The translations under genes were made by a program, and so were the position numbers. A stretch of 64,000 bases of DNA from UBA2991 sp965221735 (GTDB lineage Bacteria > Chloroflexota > Dehalococcoidia > Tepidiformales > Tepidiformaceae), in the NCBI GenBank assembly GCA_965221735.1, contig OZ244910.1, forward strand, positions 496,001 through 560,000, written 5' to 3'. This document shows positions 1 to 8,481 of the stretch, piece by piece (within the stretch, counting starts at the first letter, position 1; every line of letters starts with the position of its first letter). The notes under the pieces were generated by a model, which was not told the origin of the DNA, ran no database searches, and was given only the letters and a program-made list of their open reading frames with translations.

Positions 1-984
1 CCCCTCTGGCTGGCTGAAGAGCTCGCCATGATCGATCTCATCTCGGAAGGCCGCCTCGTGACCGGATGGGTGCGCGGCACCGGCCGCGAGAGCATCTCCC
101 ACGACGCCAACCCGCCCTACAACTGGGAGCGCTTCCAGGAGGCGCACGACCTGATCGTGGAGGCCTGGACGCGCCCCGGTCCCTTCCGCTGGGAGGGAGA
201 GCACTACAACTTCCGCTACGTGAACCCCTGGGCGCGGCCCTACCAGTCGCCCCATCCCCTCATCATGATCCCCGGCGCCGTCAGCCGGCGGACCGTGCAG
301 TGGGCCGCGGAGCGGCGCTACCCCTACGTCATGCTCGCAACGCGCCTCGAGCCCACCCGCATGTCCTTCGGCTACTACGACGAGTGCGCCGCCGAGGCCG
401 GCTACGAGGCCGGTCCCCAGCACCGCGGCTACCTCTTCAAGGTCCACGTTGACGAAACCGAGGAGCTCGCCGAGGAAGTGGGGCGCAAGTACCTCACCGG
501 GCCGGGCAACATCTTCCTCGAGGGCAGCCGCGGCGACGTTCGCGGCCACCTGCAGAATCTGCCGGGCCTCACCGACCGCCGCGCCCTCCTCCCCACCGGC
601 GGCGTCCGCAAGGTCGCCGAGTCCCGCGGCCAGCCCTCCCCCAGCGACCCCGACCTCCGCCCCATCGCCCTCGACTCCGCCGAGTCCTATAAGAACGTCG
701 ACGAGACCTTCAAGGGGCTCGTCGAGGCCCAGTCGATCATTACGGGCACGCCGAAGACCGTCATCCCGAAGATCCGCAACGTCCTCGAGTACCTGCGTCC
801 CGGCAGCATCTTCCTCTGGGACGGCGACGGCTCGATGTCGCACGACGACGCCATGCGCAGCCTCCGCCTCATGGGCGAGGAGGTTCTCCCCGCAATCCGC
901 GAGATCGGCGATGAGCTTGGCCTCGACAGCCCCTTCGAGGTTGATCCCGCCACGAACGAGCGCGTTGCGGCGGAGCCGCGGTAG
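1..984 (+). CDS. LLM-class flavin-dependent oxidoreductase, 5'-truncated
   Basis: C-terminal 327 residues of a bacterial-luciferase-like (F420- or FMN-dependent) monooxygenase. The reading frame is open from base 1, and the residues before the first ATG at 28 (LAEELAMIDLISEGRL) are typical of the family, so the true start lies upstream of the window. Family hallmarks are the LISEGRL segment, then the AHDLIVEAW helix with a following hydrophobic core, and a C-terminal helix rich in MRSLRLMGEEVLPAI. Such enzymes oxidise small organic substrates with reduced flavin; the substrate cannot be told from sequence. It runs towards the ABC permease genes and ends 16 bp from the stop of the convergent permease. 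The family assignment is firm and the specificity unknown. Confidence 0.85.
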   Translation, partial: PLWLAEELAMIDLISEGRLVTGWVRGTGRESISHDANPPYNWERFQEAHDLIVEAWTRPGPFRWEGEHYNFRYVNPWARPYQSPHPLIMIPGAVSRRTVQWAAERRYPYVMLATRLEPTRMSFGYYDECAAEAGYEAGPQHRGYLFKVHVDETEELAEEVGRKYLTGPGNIFLEGSRGDVRGHLQNLPGLTDRRALLPTGGVRKVAESRGQPSPSDPDLRPIALDSAESYKNVDETFKGLVEAQSIITGTPKTVIPKIRNVLEYLRPGSIFLWDGDGSMSHDDAMRSLRLMGEEVLPAIREIGDELGLDSPFEVDPATNERVAAEPR

Positions 985-999
985 CGCGGGACACCCGCA

Positions 1000-1962
1000 T
1001 CAGATGAGCCCGCTGCCACGCAGCCGCGGGTCGAGCATGTCCCGCAGTGTGTCGCCCAGGAAGTTGAAGGCCAGCACCGTCAGCGAGAGCGCCAGGCCCG
1101 GGAATATCGGCAGCCACCACGCGGTGTAGAAGTAGGCCCGAGCCGTCGGCCCGATGTCGACTCCCCAGGAGGGCGACGGCGGCGGCAGTCCGAAGCCGAG
1201 GAAGGCGAGGCCCGCCTCCGCCATGATCGCCGCCGGAACGATGATGCTCGCGTTCACGATCGCGAGCGGCAGCAGGTTCGGCAGGATGTGCCGGAGCATG
1301 ATCCGCGTGTTGGAGGCGCCGACGACCCGCGCCGCCTCGACGTACGCGGTCGAGGCCTCCTGGAGCACGTTGCCGCGCAGCACCAGCGTCGTCAGCGGTG
1401 CGAACGCGAGCGCGATCGCGACCACGATGATCGGCAGGCTGCGCTCGATCGCCGTCGTGAACAGGATGAGCCAGAGCAGGCCGGGTACGGCGATGCCCGC
1501 CTCGAGGATCCGCAGCAGGACCGTGTCCACCCACCCCCGGAGGAACCCCATCGCCAGCGCCAGGACGACGGCGGCGACCATCGAGATGGCTACGGAGCCG
1601 ACCCCGATGATGAGGGCGGGCCGCGCCCCGTAGATCACCCGCGACCACATGTCCTGTCCGGCGCTGCTCGTGCCGAACCACCACTCCGAGTTGGGTGGTT
1701 GCAGGTAGCCGGTCGAGTCGAGCTGCCGGCCCTCCGCGATGGCGATGCGGCGCACGTCCCGTTCGCCTTCCCCGATCGTGTTGAGGTACGGGGCGAAGAT
1801 CGCGGCCACCACCACCAGGAGGATGACCACAACGCCGAACGTTCCGCCCGGCTGCAGCCGCACGAAGCGTGCGATGGCCCGCCCGCCCCTGCCGAGGAGG
1901 GAGCCCTGCTCTGCGGCGGGGCCCAGGCCGAGGTCTTCTCGTCCAGGGGTAGCTGTTGTCAT
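1000..1962 (-). CDS. DppC-type ABC transporter permease, copy A
   Basis: Inner-membrane permease of the peptide/nickel (DppC/OppC) class, 320 residues with about six membrane segments. The first segment is at residues 38-58. A periplasmic stretch follows, ending in a FGTSSAGQDMWSRVIYGAR motif that corresponds to the family G-T-D-x-x-G-R-D-x-x-S-R signature. The cytoplasmic EAA-like loop is around EAARVVGASNTRIMLRHILPN, and the C-terminus is LDPRLRGSG. It is a close paralogue of the permease at 2080-3042, from which it is separated by a hairpin at 2028-2051. It may therefore be an accessory permease expressed from its own signal or by read-through. A GGTGAG-like site precedes the ATG. It probably partners DppB and one of the three binding proteins upstream; no ATPase gene is present here. 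Confidence 0.9.
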   Translation of the reverse strand: MTTATPGREDLGLGPAAEQGSLLGRGGRAIARFVRLQPGGTFGVVVILLVVVAAIFAPYLNTIGEGERDVRRIAIAEGRQLDSTGYLQPPNSEWWFGTSSAGQDMWSRVIYGARPALIIGVGSVAISMVAAVVLALAMGFLRGWVDTVLLRILEAGIAVPGLLWLILFTTAIERSLPIIVVAIALAFAPLTTLVLRGNVLQEASTAYVEAARVVGASNTRIMLRHILPNLLPLAIVNASIIVPAAIMAEAGLAFLGFGLPPPSPSWGVDIGPTARAYFYTAWWLPIFPGLALSLTVLAFNFLGDTLRDMLDPRLRGSGLI

Positions 1963-2027
1963 CGCTCACCGCCGTCCTGGACTTGGTGGGACCCTGTGCC
2001 ATCGCCCGCCGCCTGTCAAGAAACGGC

Positions 2028-2051
2028 AACGCCGCCCCGAAAGGCGGCGTT
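2028..2051 (-). terminator. Hairpin between the two dppC genes
   Basis: Perfect 9-bp stem (AACGCCGCC and GGCGGCGTT) with a 6-nt loop, just downstream of the minus-strand permease ending at 2080. It belongs to a family of near-identical hairpins also found at 6240-6263 and 8425-8446, with matching flanks (GAAACG on one side, a run ending in ACC on the other). A short U tract is lacking, so it may act as a terminator or an RNA-stabilising repeat. Confidence 0.6.
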
Positions 2052-2079
2052 GAAACCGTACGTGTGTGCGCTGAGCGCT

Positions 2080-3042
2080 CTACACGAGCCCGCTTCCGCG
2101 GAGCCTCGGGTCGAGCACGTCCCGCAGCGAGTCGCCGAGGAAGTTGAACGCCAGCACCGTGAGCGACAGGGCGACGCCCGGGAAGACGGGCAGCCACCAC
2201 GCCGTCTGGAAGTAGGCGCGGGCGTTCGGACCGATGTCGGCGCCCCAGGAGGGGATCAGCGGGTCGAGACCGAGGCCGAGGAACGACAGTCCCGCCTCCG
2301 CCAGAATCGCCGCCGGGATGATGATGCTCGCGTTCACGATCGCAAGCGGCAGCAGGTTCGGCAGGATGTGGCGGAACATGATGCGGATGCTCGATGCCCC
2401 CACGACCCTTGCCGACTCCGCGTAGGTCGAGGCCGATTCCTGGATCACGTTCCCGCGCAGCACCAGCGTCGTGAGCGGTGCGAACGTGAACGCGATCGCG
2501 AAGACGAGAACGGGGATGCTGCGGTCCACCGCGGTGGTGAAGAGGATGAGCCAGAGGATTCCCGGCACCGCGATGATGACCTCAATGATCCGTAAGAGAA
2601 AGGCGTCCACGACTCCCTTCATGAAGCCCATCGCCAGCGAGAGCGTGACCGCCGCCACGATGGCGACGCCGACGGCCCCGATGCCGATCAGGAGCGCCGG
2701 GCGCGCTCCGTAAACCACGCGCGACCACAGGTCCTGGCCCGTGCGGTTCGTGCCCAGCCACCAGTCGGGGCCGGGAGGCTGCAGGACGAAGTTGACCCCC
2801 GAGATCTCGCGGCCTTCGTCGCGCCAGACGCTGCGGATGCCCCGCTCGCCGTCGCCGGCCGTGTTCAGGTATGGGGCGAACGCAGCCGCCAGCCCCACGA
2901 TCACGATGATGGCGATGCCGATCACTCCGCCGGGCTGCAGCAACACGAATCGCTTCGTGCTGCGCCAGAGGCGTGCGGGCCGGCTGCTCCGGTCGATGTA
3001 GCCGAGGTCGAGGTCGTCCTGGAGGGCGGGTGCTGAAGTCAT
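2080..3042 (-). CDS. DppC-type ABC transporter permease, copy B
   Basis: Second DppC-like inner-membrane permease, 320 residues, colinear with the copy at 1000-1962. Shared features include the TNRTGQDLWSRVVYGARPA motif, the EAA loop ESARVVGASSIRIMFRHILPN and the ending LDPRLRGSG. I chose the ATG at 3042 over one 54 bp upstream. It lies 13 bp after the stop of dppB with a GGGAGG site between them, whereas the upstream start would overlap dppB. It directly follows dppB, so this pair is the basic permease heterodimer. The copy at 1000-1962 is the extra one. Transport is inferred to be uptake of peptides or similar oligomers. Confidence 0.92.
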   Translation of the reverse strand: MTSAPALQDDLDLGYIDRSSRPARLWRSTKRFVLLQPGGVIGIAIIVIVGLAAAFAPYLNTAGDGERGIRSVWRDEGREISGVNFVLQPPGPDWWLGTNRTGQDLWSRVVYGARPALLIGIGAVGVAIVAAVTLSLAMGFMKGVVDAFLLRIIEVIIAVPGILWLILFTTAVDRSIPVLVFAIAFTFAPLTTLVLRGNVIQESASTYAESARVVGASSIRIMFRHILPNLLPLAIVNASIIIPAAILAEAGLSFLGLGLDPLIPSWGADIGPNARAYFQTAWWLPVFPGVALSLTVLAFNFLGDSLRDVLDPRLRGSGLV

Positions 3043-3055
3043 TCTCTGCCTCCCG

Positions 3056-4036
3056 CTAGTACCGAATTCTCGGGTCGATGAACGCGTATCCGACATCCAC
3101 CAGGATGCGGACGATCATGAACCAGGTCGCGAAGATGAGCGCCGTCGCCTGGATGACCTGGAAGTCGCGGTCGCCGACGTTGTTGACGATCCACCAGCCC
3201 AGGCCCGGGATGTTGAACAGCGTCTCGATGATCGCCGAACCCGCCAGGATGCCTCCGAACTGCAGCCCCGCAATCGTGAAGAGCGTGATCATCGAGGGCC
3301 GGAACGTGTGCCGCCCGATGATGATCAGCTCGCGCAGGCCCTTCGCCCGGGCCGTGCGCACGTAGTCACTGCGCATCACCTCGAGCATCGAGGAGCGGGC
3401 GATGCGGGCGAGGTAGCCCGCACTGGAGACGCCCAGCACGAGGGCCGCGATCACGAGAATGCGGAGGTGCGTCCCCGGGTCCGCCCAGCCCGTCCAGTCG
3501 GGCACCCACCGCTGCTGCCAGAAGAACGCCGGCAGGGCGACGATGAGCGTCCCGATCCAGAAGTTCGGGATGCTTAAGGCGAGGATCGCAAAGAACCGCG
3601 CGATGTAGTCAGAGACCTTTCCCGCGCGGATGGCGGACAGAATCCCCACCGGGATGCCGATGAGCAGGCTGAAGGCGATGCTCAGCATGCCCAGCTGGAG
3701 CGTGTTGCCCAGCCTCCACCAGATCTCGTCCGCGATCGGCTTCGGCGGAACGATCTCCTGGCCGAAGTCCCCCTGGAAGATCTCCGAGAACCACTTCCAG
3801 TACTGCTGGGCCGTGCAGGCGACGTCGCCCCCGAAGTTCTGTGACTTGTCGCAGATGTCGAGGCCGAGCTCGCGCCGCAGACCCTCGATGCAGGTCTGGT
3901 CGGCCACGCCCGAAGCGCCGCAGCGAACCGCCGCGGCATCGCCCGGGATGATGCGCATGAACACGAACACGAGGATCGAAACGGCGACGATCGTAAGGGG
4001 GAGCAGGATCAGCCTCTGGATGATATAGGCCTGCAC
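3056..4036 (-). CDS. dppB: DppB-type ABC transporter permease
   Basis: Inner-membrane permease of the DppB/OppB class, 326 residues. It starts MQAYIIQRLILLPLTIVAVSI, the usual single N-terminal helix of the family, and ends with VDVGYAFIDPRIRY, the conserved family tail. The EAA-type loop SSMLEVMRSDYVRTARAKGL is clear at about residues 213-232. The first periplasmic loop carries an insertion with four cysteines (about residues 38-83), possibly two disulfides. It forms a unit with the permease starting at 3042. A strong hairpin (4070-4102) lies between it and the binding-protein gene upstream, so the permeases are probably made at a lower level than the binding protein. Confidence 0.93.
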   Translation of the reverse strand: MQAYIIQRLILLPLTIVAVSILVFVFMRIIPGDAAAVRCGASGVADQTCIEGLRRELGLDICDKSQNFGGDVACTAQQYWKWFSEIFQGDFGQEIVPPKPIADEIWWRLGNTLQLGMLSIAFSLLIGIPVGILSAIRAGKVSDYIARFFAILALSIPNFWIGTLIVALPAFFWQQRWVPDWTGWADPGTHLRILVIAALVLGVSSAGYLARIARSSMLEVMRSDYVRTARAKGLRELIIIGRHTFRPSMITLFTIAGLQFGGILAGSAIIETLFNIPGLGWWIVNNVGDRDFQVIQATALIFATWFMIVRILVDVGYAFIDPRIRY

Positions 4037-4069
4037 GAGCCACCCCCCGGCGCTGGTGTAAGAGAGAAG

Positions 4070-4102
4070 AAGGGCTTCCGGGGGCTAGCCCCGGAAGCCC
4101 TT
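4070..4102 (-). terminator. Strong terminator/attenuator between binding protein and dppB
   Basis: Perfect 14-bp stem (AAGGGCTTCCGGGG and CCCCGGAAGCCCTT) with loop GCTAG. On the minus strand it is followed by CTTCTCTCTT. It sits 22 bp after the stop of the binding-protein gene and 33 bp before dppB. This is the expected place for an intergenic terminator that lowers permease expression relative to the binding protein. Confidence 0.8.
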
Positions 4103-4124
4103 CCGTTGCTGCTGGTGCTGGAGT

Positions 4125-6098
4125 TTACCCCTCCAGCCAGACGTTGTGGGCGCGGAAGATGCCGAAAGCGGCCGTCTCCGGGCCGTCCGGCGGCGGCGCG
4201 AGGCCCTTCAGCCTCGAACCGACCGCGTGGTACTTCGTCGTGCCCGTGGGCAGCGGGAGGGTGCAGCAGTAGCGCGTGAAGATGCGCCGCTGCAGCTCCT
4301 TCAGGATCTCCGCCCGCTCGTCGTCGTCGGTGGTCGCCGCCTGGCGGTCGGCGTAGTCCTGCAGCTCCCTGGCGTAGGGGTGCGTGACCTCCAGCGCCGC
4401 GCGCACGGCCTCGCCCGCTTCCGAACCGCCGTTTTCGGCGTAGTTCGGGTTGTCGGGGTTGACCCACGGGTCGGAGATGTTGACGCCCTTGTACCAGTTG
4501 CCGCCCCAGATGGCGCCGTAGCCGTCGGGGGTGTAGGCGACCAGCGCATTCCAGTCCGGCATCGTCGAGACGGCGTTGTTGCCGGCGATGAAGAAGTGCC
4601 AGTCCTTGGTGCCGGTAGGGCCGTTCGCGGAGGCGATGTAGGTCGCCAGCTCGAGCGGGTTGTAGTTGACCTTGACGCCGAGGGAATCCTCGAAGCTCTG
4701 GCCAATGAACTGCACGTAGCTGTAGTCCGGAATCCAGGCCGCAACCGTCGTGTCGAGCTCGGGGAAGATCTCGGGGCCGTTGTTGGCCTCCCACAGCTGG
4801 CGTGCGCCCTGCGGGTCGTAGACCTGGTACTCGCGGATCTCCTCCTGGGAGAGCGCGTACTTGGGGAACGCCGAGGGGCTGACCGGCGCGCTGCGGCGGC
4901 CCTCGCCGCCGAGCACCACGTCGATGTAGCCGTCCCAGTCCATCGCCATCGAAAGAGCCTTCGAAAGCTCGGGGTACGGCGTCCACTTGGCGGCGGCCAG
5001 CTGGATCATGCGCGAGCCGTCGTCGATCGCCGGGCCCGTCAGGATGTTGACGTTCGGCTGGCCTTCCCACTGGTCGGCCGTGATCTTGTCGATGCTGCCG
5101 TAGAAGTCGGCGTCGCCGGCGAGGAAGCGCGACTGCGCCGCCGCGCCGTCCGTGATGATGACCGCCTCCATCTCATCGATGTAGGGGTGGTCCCAGACGT
5201 AGCGCGTGCCGGGCAGGTCCTGCTCGGGATGCTCGTAGTAGTTCGGGTTTCGCTTCAGCGTGATCCGCGTCTCCGAAACCTCGTCGAACATGTACGGGCC
5301 GCTGCCGGCGTTGATGCCCGACACCTGCCCGAGGTCGCCCGACTCCTCTGCCGCGAGGCGCTCGGGCGAGACCACCACGAGGGAGGCCGCCGCGAAGGCG
5401 CGCAGGTTGGAGGCGAACGCCTTGTTCTGGTTGATGCGAAGCGTCAGGTCGTCCGGCGTGTCGAAGGACGCGCCCAGGCTCTCGTCCATGAACGAGAAGA
5501 AGAGCTCGTTCACGTTCGAGCCGCGGTTGGCGCGCGAGTCCGGGTAGCGCCGCAGGCTGGTGTACCAGTCCGCCGAGTTCACCTCGCGACCGTCAGAAGC
5601 CTCGGGGTTGAAGCGCACGCCCGGCCGCAGGTTGAAGACCAGCGTCTCCGGATCGACCTGCTCCCAGCTCTGCGCCGCGTCGGGGTAGAACTGGTCGTTG
5701 ATGATGGAGTACGCCATCAGCTGGCTGTAGGTCTGCGCCATGCCGTACGGGAACGTGATCGTGATCGAGGGGTCGAAACCCGTCGGGTAGGCCCGCTCGG
5801 TCCAGTTGAACTTCCCGCCGTAGCGCGAGCGGTCCTCGGGATCCGGCTGGGCCTCGGCCGCGGCTGCAGCCTCGGTCGCATCGGCATCAGCCTCGGAAGC
5901 CGCAGCAGCCTGGGTCGCCTCGGCTTCCGCAGCAGCGGCCTGCGTGGCCGCCGGAGCAGCCGCATCGTCATCGTCGTCGTCGTCGCCGCAGCCCGCCAGG
6001 ATCGCTGCGGAGCCGGCCGCGAGCGTCGCCCCGCCTGCCAGCACGCGCCGGCGCGAAACGCGCCTGCGCCAGTACTTGCCCCAATAGCCTTCTTTCAA
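4125..6098 (-). CDS. Tat-exported oligopeptide-type ABC binding lipoprotein, copy 1
   Basis: Solute-binding lipoprotein of the SBP_bac_5 (DppA/OppA) family, 657 residues. The N-terminus carries a twin-arginine signal (SRRRVLAGG) and a lipobox LAGC. Behind the lipid-anchored Cys come a run of seven Asp and an Ala/Glu-rich linker of about 60 residues, then the binding domain. The start is a TTG at 6098, chosen because KEGYWGKYWRR aligns with the starts of the two paralogues and an AGGAGGG site lies just upstream. An in-frame ATG 87 bp upstream would add residues unlike the others. It is the closest of three tandem paralogues to dppB and is separated from dppB by a terminator. The ligand is unknown. 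Confidence 0.93.
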   Translation of the reverse strand: MKEGYWGKYWRRRVSRRRVLAGGATLAAGSAAILAGCGDDDDDDDAAAPAATQAAAAEAEATQAAAASEADADATEAAAAAEAQPDPEDRSRYGGKFNWTERAYPTGFDPSITITFPYGMAQTYSQLMAYSIINDQFYPDAAQSWEQVDPETLVFNLRPGVRFNPEASDGREVNSADWYTSLRRYPDSRANRGSNVNELFFSFMDESLGASFDTPDDLTLRINQNKAFASNLRAFAAASLVVVSPERLAAEESGDLGQVSGINAGSGPYMFDEVSETRITLKRNPNYYEHPEQDLPGTRYVWDHPYIDEMEAVIITDGAAAQSRFLAGDADFYGSIDKITADQWEGQPNVNILTGPAIDDGSRMIQLAAAKWTPYPELSKALSMAMDWDGYIDVVLGGEGRRSAPVSPSAFPKYALSQEEIREYQVYDPQGARQLWEANNGPEIFPELDTTVAAWIPDYSYVQFIGQSFEDSLGVKVNYNPLELATYIASANGPTGTKDWHFFIAGNNAVSTMPDWNALVAYTPDGYGAIWGGNWYKGVNISDPWVNPDNPNYAENGGSEAGEAVRAALEVTHPYARELQDYADRQAATTDDDERAEILKELQRRIFTRYCCTLPLPTGTTKYHAVGSRLKGLAPPPDGPETAAFGIFRAHNVWLEG

Positions 6099-6183
6099 GT
6101 CGTCCCTCCTGAGGACTGGTGTCGGGGTTACGTTCGTAAACGCAACACCCCACGCGGGCACACGCTCCGCGCGGATTCGCCGC

Positions 6184-6211
6184 ATTGTACGGACGATCGA
6201 ATTGAAGGCAA
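6184..6211 (-). promoter_or_regulatory. Promoter of binding-protein copy 1
   Basis: On the minus strand a TTGCCT box (6206-6211) is followed after 16 nt by TACAAT (6184-6189). This gives a leader of roughly 80 nt before the TTG start. A TTACG/CGTAA inverted repeat lies in the leader at 6128-6139. The spacing and the -10 sequence fit the pattern seen before other genes here. Confidence 0.55.
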
Positions 6212-6239
6212 GCCATTCACAGCCCCGCCCCCAAGCGGA

Positions 6240-6263
6240 AACGCCGCCCCGAAGGGCGGCGTT
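6240..6263 (-). terminator. Terminator-like hairpin after binding-protein copy 2
   Basis: Perfect 10-bp stem (AACGCCGCCC and GGGCGGCGTT) closed on the minus strand by the stable TTCG tetraloop. It lies 37 bp after the stop of copy 2 and upstream of the copy 1 promoter. It is the same repeat family as 2028-2051 and 8425-8446. Confidence 0.72.
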
Positions 6264-6300
6264 CCAACCGGTGTCGGCGCCGGTGGCCAGACCGGAGAGA

Positions 6301-8280
6301 CTAGCTCTCCAGCCAGATGTTGTGCGCGCGCCACATGCCGAACGAAGCCGTCTGGTCGCCGTCCGGCGGCGCCGGGAGGCCCTTGAGCCGCGAGCCGACC
6401 GCGACGTACTTCGTCGTCTGCGTCGGCAGCGGGAAGGTGCAGCAGTAGCGCGTGAAGATGCGCCGCTGCAGCTCCTTCAGGATCTCCGCCCGCTCGTCGT
6501 CGTCGGTGGATGCCGCCTGGCGGTCGGCGTAGTCCTGCAACTCCCTGGCGTAGGGGTGCGTGATCTCTAGGGCCGCGCGCACGGCCTCGCCCGCTTCCGA
6601 ACCGCCGGTCTCGGCGTAGTTCGGGTTGTCGGGGTTGACCCACGGGTCGGAGATGTTGACGCCCTTGTACCAGTTGCCGCCCCAGATGGCGCCGTAGCCG
6701 TCGGGGGTGTAGGCGACCAGCGCATTCCAGTCCGGCATCGTCGAGACGGCGTTGTTACCGGCGATGAAGAAGTGCCAGTCCTTGGTGCCGGTGGGGCCGT
6801 TCGCGGAGGCGATGTAGGTTGCCAGCTCGAGCGGGTTGTAGTTCACCTGCACCCCGAGGGAGTCCTCGAAGCTCTGGCCGATGAACTGCACGTGGCTGAT
6901 ATCCGGCGCCCAGGCCGCAACCGTCGTGTCGAGCTCGGGGAAGATTTCGTTCCCGTTGTTGGCCTCCCAGAGCTGGCGTGCGCCCTGGGGGTCGTACACC
7001 TGGTAGCTGCGGATCTCCTCCTGGGAGAGCGCGTACTTGGGGAATGCTGTCGGACTCACCGGTGCGCTGCGGCGGCCCTCGCCGCTGAGCACCACGTCGA
7101 TGTAGCCGTCCCAGTCCATCGCCATCGAAAGGGCCTTCGAAAGCTCGGGATAGGGCGTCCACTTGGCGGCTGCCAGCTGGATCATGATCCCGCCGTCATC
7201 GATCGCCGGGCCCGTCTGGATGTCGACGTTCGGCTGATCCGCCCACGTGTCCGCGTCGATCTTGGAGACCGCGCCGTAGTAGTCGGAGTCGCCGGCGAGG
7301 AAGCGCGCCTGCCGCGCCGCGCCGTCGGGGATGATGACGTGCTCCATCGCATCGATGTACGGCATGTCGACGTTGAAGCGCGTCCCCGCGATCTGCTCGG
7401 GATGCTCGTAGTAGTTCGGGTTCCGCTTCAGCGTGATCCTCGTCTCCGAAGCTTCGTCGAACATGTACGGGCCGCTGCCGGCGTTGATGCCCGACACCTG
7501 GCCGAGGTCGCCCGACTCCTCCGCCGCGAGGCGGTCGGGCGAGACCACCACCAGGGAGGCCGCCGCGAACGCGCGCGTGTTAGAGGCGAACGCCTTGTTC
7601 TGGTTGATCCGTAGGGTCAGGTCGTCCGGCGTGTCGAACGTCGCGCCCTGGCTCTCGTCCATGAAGGAGAAGAACAGCTCATTCACGTTCGAGCCGCGGT
7701 TGGCGCGGGAGTCCGGGTAGCGCCTGAGGCTGATGTACCAGTCCTCGGAGTTCACCTCGCGACCGTCCGAGGCCTCGGGGTTGAAGCGCACGCCCGGCCG
7801 CAGGTTGAAGACCAGCGTCTCCGGATCGACCTGCTCCCAGCTCTGCGCCGCATCGGGGTAGAACTCGTCCTCGGTGATGGAGAACGCCATCAGCTGGCTG
7901 TAGGTCGTCGACATCCCCTGCGGGAATGTGATCGTGATCGAGGGGTCGAAGCCCGTCGGGTAGGCCACGAGGCTGTAGTTCAGGGTGCCGCCGTAGCGCG
8001 AGCGGTCCTCGGCGGCCGCCGCCTGCTCCTCGGGCTCGTCCGCGGCATCCGCCGCCGCGGCCTGCGAGTCGTCCGCCGGCTCATCGTCCTCGGCGGCTGC
8101 CGCCGCGGCCTGCGTGGCCGCTGCCTGCGTGGCCGCCGGAGCGGCTGCGTCGTCATCGTCGTCGTCGCCGCAACCAGCGAGGATTGCGGCGGAGCCGGCC
8201 GCGAGCGTTGCCCCGCCTGCCAGCACGCGCCTTCTCGAAACGCGCCTGCGCCAGTACTTGCCCCAATAGCCTTCTTTCAC
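6301..8280 (-). CDS. Tat-exported oligopeptide-type ABC binding lipoprotein, copy 2
   Basis: Middle of three tandem SBP_bac_5 lipoproteins, 659 residues, starting at GTG 8280 after an AGGAGGG site. The twin-arginine motif is S15-R16-R17-R18-V19-L20, the lipobox is L34-A35-G36-C37, and six Asp follow. The linker (Ala/Asp/Glu-rich, to about residue 100) resembles copy 3 more than copy 1. The mature domain is nearly colinear with the other two, but differences cluster at a few places. These include the stretch just after the Tyr-Gly-Gly boundary, the segment around KIDADTWADQPNVDIQTG, and AAWAPDISHVQF. Such clusters may mark ligand contacts. It is a separate transcription unit with its own promoter and hairpin. 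Confidence 0.93.
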   Translation of the reverse strand: MKEGYWGKYWRRRVSRRRVLAGGATLAAGSAAILAGCGDDDDDDAAAPAATQAAATQAAAAAAEDDEPADDSQAAAADAADEPEEQAAAAEDRSRYGGTLNYSLVAYPTGFDPSITITFPQGMSTTYSQLMAFSITEDEFYPDAAQSWEQVDPETLVFNLRPGVRFNPEASDGREVNSEDWYISLRRYPDSRANRGSNVNELFFSFMDESQGATFDTPDDLTLRINQNKAFASNTRAFAAASLVVVSPDRLAAEESGDLGQVSGINAGSGPYMFDEASETRITLKRNPNYYEHPEQIAGTRFNVDMPYIDAMEHVIIPDGAARQARFLAGDSDYYGAVSKIDADTWADQPNVDIQTGPAIDDGGIMIQLAAAKWTPYPELSKALSMAMDWDGYIDVVLSGEGRRSAPVSPTAFPKYALSQEEIRSYQVYDPQGARQLWEANNGNEIFPELDTTVAAWAPDISHVQFIGQSFEDSLGVQVNYNPLELATYIASANGPTGTKDWHFFIAGNNAVSTMPDWNALVAYTPDGYGAIWGGNWYKGVNISDPWVNPDNPNYAETGGSEAGEAVRAALEITHPYARELQDYADRQAASTDDDERAEILKELQRRIFTRYCCTFPLPTQTTKYVAVGSRLKGLPAPPDGDQTASFGMWRAHNIWLES

Positions 8281-8334
8281 CTTGTCCCTCCTTCAGGGCT
8301 GGTGTCGGCGGTCACGTCTGAATACGTCCCACCC

Positions 8335-8371
8335 TCCCGAAGCGAACTTCGGGACCATTCGCGGGATTCTA
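8335..8371 (-). promoter_or_regulatory. Promoter and leader hairpin of binding-protein copy 2
   Basis: TAGAAT (8366-8371, minus strand) acts as a likely -10. About 12 nt into the transcript lies a perfect stem CCCGAA/TTCGGG (8336-8341 with 8348-8353). The leader then continues to an AGGAGGG site before the GTG. The stretch GACACCAG-C/T-CCT before the ribosome site is shared with the leader of copy 1, so the duplication included the leader. Confidence 0.5.
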
Positions 8372-8424
8372 ACGGGCGTGCATGAGGAAACATAGCCGGT
8401 CTAGACCCGCTCCCCGGCGCGGAA

Positions 8425-8446
8425 ACGCCGCCCCGAAGGGCGGCGT
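8425..8446 (-). terminator. Terminator-like hairpin after binding-protein copy 3
   Basis: Perfect 9-bp stem (ACGCCGCCC and GGGCGGCGT) with a TTCG tetraloop on the minus strand and TTT following. It lies 36 bp past the stop of copy 3. It is the third member of the hairpin family in this locus. Confidence 0.75.
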
Positions 8447-8481
8447 CGAGACCGCTTCGTCTGGCCGCTCGACCTGTCGCG

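Noticed and set aside
29..984. ATG 28 as the true start of the first gene.
   Set aside because: The frame is open to base 1 and the preceding residues fit the family, so the gene is truncated by the window.
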